Assembly: GCA_963680875.1 (NCBI GenBank)
Contig: OY804582.1
Location: 47,820,646 to 47,884,645, forward strand
DNA: 64,000 nucleotides
Source: Bathymodiolus brooksi
Lineage: Eukaryota > Mollusca > Bivalvia > Mytilida > Modiolidae
Reading direction: 5' to 3'
Part shown: piece by piece, positions 55,076 through 64,000 of the stretch
Position numbering within the stretch: the first letter of the stretch is position 1
Layout of the letters: each line of letters opens with the position of its first letter
Notes under the pieces: model-generated
The model's input: only the letters and a program-made list of their open reading frames with translations
Databases searched by the model: none
What the model was told of the DNA's origin: nothing
Translations under genes and position numbers: made by a program

Positions 55076-56789
55076 AATAGATGTTAAAGAGTTCTTGAAT
55101 TTTCCACCCTTTTTAAAGTATTTCTCATTAGGTTGTATCATTGTATGATTAGCAACGTGCTTAAATATTGTTCAACGTTCGGCAATAGAACACATGCTGT
55201 ACTTTTGGAAAACTTCTGTCAAACAGCCTGGCTACCGTGATTATACTACTAATCTATATAATCAATACATATATGACTCTTGACAATGTATGTTCAGAAC
55301 TGACGAATACATGAACAACCAACAAGTAACTAACCGACTGCAAGTAATTACAAATAAAACAGACAATAGGTGATAATTAGGAGAACATAAAATAACGAAA
55401 TATAATCGAGAATCGATGGGGGGTATGCCAATACATTTTGTTCGTTTTAATTGTTGTATTTGTTATCCAATTTGGCTTTGTAGCTATCAAACATGGAAAG
55501 AATATAAAATAAAAACGCTTTTGCATATGAAAATGTATTAAGTAAGAGAATACATTCGTATGCATCACGTTCATTATTTTTTTTTAATCTACAGTTATGG
55601 TGTATGCTCCATTACGTAATAAACGGAATATTGATTTATATATGTTCTTAATTTAACTCATTCTCGAATAAGTGTTTGAGACGACAAATCACAGAAAAAT
55701 CGAACATTACATGCAAAGTATGAAAAAGCTGGCATTATTCTACTATGAATGTGATTAATATTAACATCAACAGAGTACACAAAGGAGTAGGTCATTATTT
55801 TGCTATCAATGGTGTTAATATCAACAGATAACATGAACTTCTCGAGAACCTGAGATGACACAACGTTACTGGTTCGGATTCCTTTTACTACCTTGTATGC
55901 AAAATCTGACGCAGACCAACTCGCACATTCCCACAGAGCTATCAGCCTCACTTAACATCGATAGTTCCTCTAATCAGGAAAGACAAAAGTCACTAATCTG
56001 CGAAATACGAGCTTGTCTATCACATGCAAGGTATCGCACTCATAGTACCTAGCAGCATAGTAGGCCTATTTTGCAACAACACAGTTCTTACCATCACACA
56101 ACACGTATTTCACCAAAGAAAGTTACACTAGTCCTAACTCACCATTACCATCAATGAGATGACTTTAAAATGAGCAAAAGTCTTAGAAGTCGACACCATC
56201 CCCCTATAATATCCGTAGACATTCGCCGAGGTATCACACCGTCGCACATATTGTATTACCTAGAATACTTCAACCTCAATCCCACAACAAACAAATTCGC
56301 TCCTTCATTGAGAACAGAAAATACGAGCGTTACACTCAAGGTTAATGTTTGAACGCTAGTCCCAGGTCTTCTTGATGTATCTCAATTACAAGACACATTT
56401 TCTGACCTATTTCAAAGACATACCAGAAACAGCAACATCATCGAAGACAAATTGCTTGTAGGTGATAGCCTGCTGTTTCGGTCCATCATAACTAGGTTGA
56501 CAGCAACTTGTCCCACAAAGATCTAGTATCACAAGAAGATTGAGAAGACCAAGAGCAAATGAGCTATTTTATTTTAGAAAGATTGCTATATCACTTGACA
56601 CACGCGCTCGATTTCTGGTGGCTTGATTCCCAATTCAATTATAAGGCGTCAATATCGGTTATTTCTCACAATACCATTTGACACGTGAACATAGTCATTT
56701 GATTTTAATTGGCTATCCTGTCTATTCCCTCTGGTTTTGTTGCTCTCAAAGATTTATGGATTATTATTTTTTATTTTTATTTTGCGTAC
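55076..56789. other. Spacer
   Basis: No gene or repeat could be supported. The frames at 55658-55951 (minus) and 55855-56052 (plus) overlap each other and have no known domains. Confidence 0.35.
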
Positions 56790-57189
56790 TCTATAAAGGT
56801 TAATCCAGAAACGTGTCGCGCGCTCTGAATTAGATATCTATATATTTATTGGAAGCATACGACAATATTGTATGTCGTAGACATAATTCTTTCATATAAT
56901 TTTACAATTAGCTATTTTCTTTTTACATTTAGCAAAATCTGCTCCAGAGAGAAATTTGTTTATCATAACCCCTTCGATTATTTTTTTTCAATGAATTTAC
57001 ACGTGTCAGATTTGAAATGGTTAATTTGGTTAATAATGACTCAATATGGATGGAAATAATTTTTGGGATCAGATCTCCGCATTCAGAATAGCTTGTATAC
57101 ACAATATCTTTATAGTGGTAGTAAACTCCAGTGCAAGTTTTAAACAATTTATTAAAGCGTATCGCCAAAAATGAGTTCCTTAAGAAAAC
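56790..57189. other. Dispersed-repeat fragment and unassigned frame
   Basis: 56790-56830 (GTTAATCCAGAAACGTGTCG) is a reversed relative of the 43565 repeat. Two overlapping frames follow, 56868-57059 (+) and 56929-57204 (-). The plus frame is open in phase 2 after an acceptor-like TTTTTACATTTAG (ends 56932), but its product resembles nothing I know. Confidence 0.3.
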
Positions 57190-57530
57190 AGACGAAGATG
57201 ACATTCCACCCTCGGTTTTTTGGTGGTGTCCGGGTTGCTAATTGGTATTGTTTTTTATGTAATGTCATTTTATGTGTCGGAGTTCCGTTTTGTGATGTCA
57301 GCTACGATTTCCGTCTTAAATGTTCGGTTCAGCTTTACCTCTAGTTGCTTGTAGAAGAGCTCACGTCTGATGTGTGTTGTGTTTGTTTTTGGATAGTGGT
57401 GTCCAACACATGTTGTGTTGTGTTTTTGCTTTGCTTGTCTTCGGCTTGTGTACCCTATGATGCCAGTTGCTATGGAATGTCCATTTTTGATTACCTCGTC
57501 GGTATTTTGTAACTTTTGTATACACTTAGA
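57190..57530 (+). mobile_element. Retroelement 3'-region fragment
   Basis: It matches 53220-53480 in order: TCCGTTTTGTGATGTCAGC, GATTTCCGTCTTAAATGTTC and GTGGTGTCCAACACATGTTG. The minus-strand frame at 57270-57575 is inside it. Confidence 0.5.
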
Positions 57531-58620
57531 CACACGATGAAGTAAAAGAACAGCTTTTGTATTGCTATTCTGCATTATTTTGTTTCATAAGCAATCACGT
57601 TTTTCTCGCTTTTCTATTAATATTGTGTATTTAAAATGTGGCAATCTATGGCGTTATCTATTCAAAGTCAGTCGTAAATTTCTAATGTACAGAAATATTG
57701 TGTATTTTGCATTTGATTTTCTTTTGTTTTATATATGTATGTAATAACTTATCTAGTTTTCGTATATAATATTCGGTATTATCTCCCATTTATACTGACC
57801 ACATATTAAGTCAAACATTTTGAAAACGAATCTGATATTCCAATTTCTCTCGTTTATATACACAACTGTTTCCATTTATCTTACTATGTTCGTTGGTGAG
57901 TTATAACTACTTTTTTGTTTAAATATATTGTGCTTGTCATTTGAAACATTTCATTGCAATCAACCTGTATTATCTCCCTTTACATAGCTCCTGTATGGTA
58001 GTCCATGTTTAACTGTAGACATTGCTCATAAATCGTGTTTTATTTGTTTTAAAGGTTTGCAGATAAATAATGATGTTGCAATTATTTGTATGTCAAATGT
58101 TCAAACATTAGATTGACTACAATATATGCATTGCCAGAAATATACGCCCCCCCAAAAAAAAATCCCCCCGTATTCATGATTAATGGTCTACAACTGTTAC
58201 ATATACTAATGATGTTCAATATTGGTCAGTTCATATTTTTTTGGCGTAAATTTTCCATTTTACCTGCCTATATCCTCATGATACCTATACAACAACACAT
58301 TTGATATGGTCTGAGTTTCCATGTGTTATACATGTAATACACCGATGTCACAATTATGCTTGATTACATGTATGTGTACACAACTCGTTTAATATTTCAC
58401 TAGCACATTTATATTTATTGATGTAATACCGTATATGAGTAACATATCTATGTTATTTACTGTAGTATTATTATTATAATCGTTTTTATTTCATCTACGC
58501 TGTATAATGTTTCCATTGTATAGACCATCAAAGCAGTAAAAGTTTAATATTATTGTTTTACATGTTTATTTATGAAAGTTTTAATCCATACCTAATTATT
58601 GACTCTTATTTCTTTTTCAG
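57531..58620. other. AT-rich spacer
   Basis: Nothing recognisable. The frames at 57562-57744 and 58086-58304 have no domains. Confidence 0.35.
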
Positions 58621-58626
58621 TTTTTC
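58621..58626 (+). other. Candidate 6-nt micro-exon of the B-box gene
   Basis: An excellent acceptor (TCTTATTTCTTTTTCAG ending at 58620) and an excellent donor (GTAAGT at 58627) enclose only TTTTTC. Six bases in phase 2 would read Asp (GA+T from exon 6) and Phe, leaving TC, consistent with the exon series. Read-through gives TCG TAA, as in the other exons. The donor region is repeated in the next 130 bp, and the exon is extremely short, so this is a candidate only. Confidence 0.3.
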
Positions 58627-58765
58627 GTAAGTATTATGTTAATGATAGCTCTTTTTTATTTAATTATATAAACTTTATAATCACCTGTAAGGTAAGTATT
58701 ATGTTCATTATAGTACTTTTTTAAATTAAATATAATAATCACCTATAATGTAAGTACTTGTGTAT
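58627..58765 (+). repeat. Short tandem duplication around GTAAGTATTATG
   Basis: GTAAGTATTATGTT at 58627 and 58691, and GTAAGTACTTG at 58751, start about 60-64-bp units ending ATAATCACCT[G/A]TAA. There are two units plus a stub. Confidence 0.65.
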
Positions 58766-58944
58766 CTAATATGTTTACATCTTAAGTTCTACGGTACCTG
58801 TGTAGATTATCTTACATATCATGACTTACACAGTCTCTAACATCTACATTACTGACATACAACAATAAATTGTCACATGTCATTTTATACGTGCTTAAAT
58901 TGGTTTAAAAAGTTGAGGCTATTTTCATATATACTGAATGTGAA

Positions 58945-59185
58945 AAATGACGTCGTTCTCATCAGGCGATTTTCTTCAAATGAGGCACCTTTGGGGTTAT
59001 TTAAATTTATTTCCGATTATTTGCCTTATTTTGAAAAATATATATATTTTTCAATATCATATCAAAAAAAGTTTGAATTAATTTATAAGGATTGATCAAA
59101 ATTTTTTGTTCGGGTCATTCGAAATAACCGCGGATTACACGGTGTGCACACCCTGATTGATGTTATTTGTTCATGAACCGAACAA
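58945..59185 (-). repeat. Dispersed repeat, copy 2 (reverse)
   Basis: This is the reverse complement of 6489-6760. It has AAATGAGGCACCTTTGGGGT, TAAATTTATTTCCGATTATT, TAATTTATAAGGATTGATCA and TTGTTCATGAACCGAACAA at its end. It includes an element end rich in AT (ATATATATTTTTCAATATCA). Confidence 0.65.
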
Positions 59186-62134
59186 TAATTGCAATCTATC
59201 TTTACTTGTACTATATATCATTTTGACATTGACATTATTATGAAATACATTCTTTATCGCAAATTAATAATAATTGCACTATTTATATATCATGTCAATC
59301 CGGAACACTGACTACTGGCTGGATGATACCATCGATGACTAAAATTCCACAAGTAGATGTATCAACCTCTAGTCATTAGCAATATATGTATATTTTAATT
59401 CGTGTGCATGACGAATTTCTTGTGGATACACTGAAAGCCCGAAAAAGTTAAAGCTAATTAACTCAAGCATCGCTTTGAGCAAGATCCTGTTGGTTAAAAA
59501 GAAATATAATTTTTTTATCAAAACTACATTTTATCTTCTTTAATCAGATTTAGTTGATATAGTAGACACTATGCTTCTCCTAAACTGAAAAAAAAGTAAC
59601 TTTATATTCTTCACTCATATATATAACTAAGGGAATTGATATCTGTGGTATGTAGATTTTGTTTTTCACTTTATTATAGTAGAGACGATATCATTGTCTT
59701 AGACTATATAATATTTGTTTTTTCAATTTTTCCATCTCGGCTGTTTTTTGTCGTGAAACACTGATAACATTAACTATAGAAATACACAGCTAGTGCCGTA
59801 ACTTAATATGGTTTATATGATAGTTAATTAATAAACATAGTTTGTTTTATGGTCTTTTGTATTCCAAATGAAAACCTTTGTTATTGCAATAATGCAATTA
59901 TAATATAAGTTTATGATCAGCTTGTTCTATTATATAAACAAAAGACTAGTGCAATAATTTGACTTATTATATGCAACGAAAACTTTCAGTTAATAGTGGT
60001 TTTTTTTGTCACTGACTATTGTAAACACCTGTCTTAAGGAAGTGCGATATACATATTAAAGGAGATGTGGGTACATTTGTTACGTCCAAGTATAAAAATG
60101 AGCAACGCTACAACATATAATAACATAGGATTACAATAACGAACAAGATTACCGGAATTTGACGTTGGAATTTAAATACTTACAGAATGCATTGACGTAT
60201 CGAGGTAAATTCACATGGAAATATAAAGGCGTCAGAGTAAACGTTCAGTGGTTGTAGGAAATTAACTCTAGCTAAACATCACAAGTAACAAATATGATGT
60301 ATTAAGCATAATTTCGACATAAAGAGAAATGTGGAACAATTTGCTTATCTAAGATGGCGACATGGCGATATGGCGATATCTGCATTATCTGAACAAATAT
60401 ACATTTACCAATTACATGCATGATATAGTTTCCGGAACTGTAAATGATCCAATAAATCAAGCCAAATTAAATAACAAATAATGAAAACAATGAAATATTC
60501 CTCGGTGGCAAACCACTACTGCCCTTAAAAGTTCATCTAAACATGTCTGAAATGCACTAACATAATTGAATACACCACAATTTAACAATAGAAAGTGGTC
60601 GTAGCTTTCCTGGAGTCGATGTGGATTTCTGAACTATGCGTAAAGTAATATTAAAACCTTCTAGTTCTAGCTTGTGCATTCAAGGTTTCCACATTGACTA
60701 CAAAATAATTATGTGTATATCCTCTTACTTCTAAGAAAATGTATATAGTTAAATAGAACTAAGAAACGGGTATCTTCACTAACAATCAAAATTGGCGTCA
60801 CATTTTGAAACCCCCCTCCCCCCCCAAAAAAAAACAGAAATTGTGTATACAGTGTATGTGATATTTGACTAGAACATACCTCACCCTTTCATAAAATGTT
60901 TGTATGACATAACTCGCATGTCTATGTTTAACAGAATGCCTACCTATTCACATCTTTGTACGACGTGCTACGCCATATATCATCATTCATCCGAAAAATC
61001 AATGTCATGGACAATCGTAATATTTGAACTATGATATCGTCAAAAAGAGTACTTTGATACGTTTAAATTTATAAGTTGTCGAGAACTGTGCTCATATAAA
61101 AATATAATTATTGTGACTGGTACTTTGGTCACTGATGATTCGTATTTGACCTTGAGTGGTTTCTATTCTAGCCTATTACACTGGGAAATACGGGTTCTTA
61201 CATCGTCATAACTTCAACACTTTAGATGAAATATTAGCTAAAAAAATATATGAAAGCTCCGACTCACTATATACGATATCTAAAACACATTATCTCAAAT
61301 ACTCCGAAATCTGAACTCGCGATTACTGCTAGGAGTTCCTTTGTTTACATGCGTCATGGAAACTGAATTTGCATGATGCCAGATTTTGACCTGAGATAAT
61401 AACCGACACTAGTTTGATTGCAGAGTATGAAGTGGTGGACTGTAACTTTATGTCAGTATTACAATCATATCATAGACTAGGATTTCCCTTATTTCTTATA
61501 CCCAATCAGAAGACAGATATTCTCTCATTCTTGAAAAAGTCATTCCTTCCATTTCTACTCACCGTTCCTGTATTTAATGAAATGTGTATTGCTGCTAGCA
61601 CATAAGTTGAGTATTCTGAGAAAGAAAGAGAGTACAAGTAATGGCCTAATGCAATATGATGCTTAATGTACAGTCGTAGTATTTACCCCTCCCACATTAT
61701 CACTATCATTAAGCCATTCAAAATGTGTAAACTATACTTCTGCTTGTACTATGTATACTCTGGAAATTTTGTGAAGTGAATAAAGCTATCAATTTTGATC
61801 AATTATCACTTACAAAACACGAAAACAAAAAAATAAAATCCAACGGACCCCGATACTAATACAATAATATTTACCTCCCTTTAATCGACGTTATTGTATC
61901 CAAAAACTTCAAGTATAATAGTCAAACAACATTGTTTGCAAATCATGCATTTGGAATGTAATGGTATTCAAATAATGTTTGTTTGGTTTTGTTTGCTTGC
62001 ATTTGGAATATTCCTTCAATATTACAGTTCTTCGTATAGTACGTTTGACCTTTAAAAATGTTCAGAAAATAAAATAAAAAATCCAGTTTTTAAATCAACA
62101 ATTTCTTTTTCTAGATGTATATTATTATATGATA
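59186..62134. other. AT-rich spacer
   Basis: No gene, RNA or repeat family was recognised in about 2.9 kb. A short C-run followed by an A-run (60811-60836) and an ATGGCGAT triplication (60354-60377) are the only low-complexity marks. The frame at 61414-61605 has no known domain. Confidence 0.4.
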
Positions 62135-62240
62135 TATACAAACTCTGACAATCAATTTTAAAAAGTTTGGTTCATTATTGAAAAAGTTACCCATTAGGTC
62201 TATATGTTAATTATATTCTCTGAAGTGTACAGTACCGTCT
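62135..62240 (+). repeat. Single arm of the 643-2133 element
   Basis: It shares CAAACTCTGACA and TTACCCATTAGGT..CTATATGTTAATTA with the left arm at 745-815. No opposite arm is seen nearby before the satellite begins. Confidence 0.5.
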
Positions 62241-62279
62241 GGAATGGTTATGCATAGCAATAGAAACTTTAAACACAAT

Positions 62280-63826
62280 GTTATATGTTAGAGGTAATAA
62301 TGAATGCACACATTTGTTTAACTGATAACTCTATTTACGCCATGTTATATGTCAGATTAGTATTTCAGATATAATGATGAATGTCCACATACACACATAT
62401 GTTGCTGATAACACTACTTACCACATGGTGTATGTCAGACTAATGTTGTTATCAATATCATACTATAACATAGCATGTCAGTATAATTTACAAATGACGT
62501 CATATGCCATGTTGTATGTCAGATCAATATGTCTGATTTAATGATGAATATACACACATATGTTACTGATAACACTACCAACACAATGTTGTATGTCAGA
62601 GCACTTTGTCAAATTTCATGATGAATGTACACATATGTGTTACTGATAACACTACTTACCACATGGTGTATGTCAGACTAATGTTGTTATGAATATTATA
62701 CTATAGCATAACATGTCAGTATCATTCGCAAATGACGTTATATACCATGCTGTATGTCAGATCAATATGTCTGATTTAATGATGAATATATAAACATGTG
62801 CTACCGATAACACTACTTACACCATGTTGTATTTCAGATCAATATGTCAGATTTATTGATGAATGTACACACATGTGTTACTGATAACACTACTTACACC
62901 ATGGTGTTTGTCGGATCAATATATCAGATTTAATGATAAATGTACACACATATGTTACTGATTACACTACTTACACCATTTTCTATGTCAGATCACTATG
63001 TCTGATTTAATGATGAATATACACACACATGAGTTGCTGATAACACTACTTAAACCCTGGTGTATGTCGGATCAATATGTCAGATGTAATTATAAATGTA
63101 CAAACATGTGCTACTGATAACACTTATTACACCATGTTGTTACTTAGATCAGTATGTCTGATTTAATGATGAACATACACACATGTGTTACTTATAACAC
63201 AATCTACACCATCTAACTAGCATCATGGTGTGGTGTATGTCAGATCACTATGTCTGTTTAATGATGAATGTACACACATGTGTTACTGATAACACTACTT
63301 TCACCATGTTGTGTGTCAGGTCAATATGTCATATTTAATGATGAATTTACACACAAATGTTACTGATAGCAATGCTTAAACCATGTTGTATGTTAGATCA
63401 CTATGTCTGATTTGATGATGAATGTACAAACATATGTCACTGATAACTCTACTTACACCATGTTATATGCCATATCACGATGTCTGACTTAATGATGAAT
63501 ATATACACATATGTTACTGTTAACACTATTTACACCATGTTGTATGTCATATCACTATGTCTGAATAAATGATGAATATACACACATGTGTTACTGATAA
63601 CACTACGTATACCATGTTGCATGGCAGATCTGTATGTCAGAATTAATGATGAATGTACTCACATGTGTTACTGTTAACACTACTTCAACCATGTTGTACG
63701 TCAGATCACTATGTCAGATTTAATGATGCATGTACACATATGTTTTACTGATAACACTGCATACGCCATGTTGTATGCCAGATCACTGTGTCTGATTTAA
63801 TGATGAATGTACGCACATGTGTTACT
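62280..63826 (+). repeat. 77-bp satellite array, about 19 copies
   Basis: The monomer, in pieces, is ATGATGAATGTACACACATG, TGTTACTGATAACACTACTT, ACACCATGTTGTATGTCAGA, TCACTATGTCTGATTTA. Two longer variant units near 62395-62520 and 62640-62760 share an inserted block (ATGTTGTTAT..AATAT[C/T]ATACTATA, ACATGTCAGTAT, CAAATGACGT), a sign of higher-order organisation. The array stops abruptly at 63826 inside a unit. Confidence 0.93.
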
Positions 63827-64000
63827 TTTTTTTATTTTATTTATATTTCACCTCTGCACAATTTACCTCAGGGTGCAACGAAACTTCAAAGGTTTTCAAA
63901 TATTTAAAATGCACAATATAATTAAATAAATAAGTGCTGGTAGCAAGGATACAATACCATAAGCAAATAAATCATATGTTATCTCCCATATTCAATTTAT
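63827..64000 (-). mobile_element. 3' end of a minus-strand retroelement (partial)
   Basis: A T-run (TTTTTTTATTTTATTTATA) marks the A-rich tail of an element on the minus strand inserted into the 77-bp satellite. Its last bases in the window (AAATCATATGTTATCTCCCA) resemble 4930-4960, suggesting another copy of the same element end there. The body lies beyond the window. Confidence 0.5.

Noticed and set aside
56933..57059. Possible terminal exon in phase 2 after TTTTTACATTTAG
   Set aside because: Open for about 42 codons, but the product resembles no domain and overlaps an equally long minus-strand frame.

Overview
This looks like a stretch of a molluscan nuclear genome, most likely a bivalve. 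It is AT-rich, has a canonical spliceosomal gene, TTAGGG-type telomere-like repeats, tRNA-headed SINEs with the CCGGGTTCTCCGG box seen in bivalve SINEs, and many foldback elements and MITEs. The species assignment is inference. There are no prokaryotic-style genes, operons, rRNA genes or CRISPR arrays. Almost every long open frame is a shadow of repeats or AT-rich spacer.

Layout. Positions 1-9.0 kb hold dispersed repeats: a 1.5-kb inverted-repeat element (643-2133), a MITE with a matching empty site elsewhere in the window (2371-2690), a TG/TGCG microsatellite, several SINEs, a 0.6-kb near-perfect palindrome (5887-6488) and a diverged direct duplication (7185-8415). Positions 9.0-23.75 kb are satellite DNA: a short 53-bp array runs straight into about 14.4 kb of 62-bp monomers (roughly 230 copies) with higher-order structure, including a 2432-bp block present almost twice. 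The 62-bp monomer resembles the 3' region of a dispersed retroelement found elsewhere in the window. Positions 23.75-30 kb are spacer with SINEs and hairpin MITEs.

The one convincing gene starts at 30030 (+). Its large first exon encodes a RING-less, TRIM-like protein with two B-boxes and a coiled coil. The apparent stop codon lies inside a perfect splice donor. Reading on, I find five small downstream exons of 105, 45, 18, 15 and 48 nt (34958-45358). Each has a good acceptor and donor, a length divisible by three and phase 2 at both ends, so they splice in any combination without shifting frame. Two weaker candidates of the same kind (12 nt at 43887, 6 nt at 58621) are noted. The 3' end of the gene is not recognised and probably lies beyond the window.

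The introns and the remainder (31-62 kb) are full of fragments of one retroelement family, a degenerate LINE 3' end on the minus strand (about 50.18-50.96 kb), a reverse-transcriptase relic (54.27-54.77 kb), and an inverted-repeat element enclosing a degenerate telomere-like array (35667-36570). A 77-bp satellite fills 62.28-63.83 kb and is interrupted at the right edge by the T-rich end of a minus-strand retroelement.
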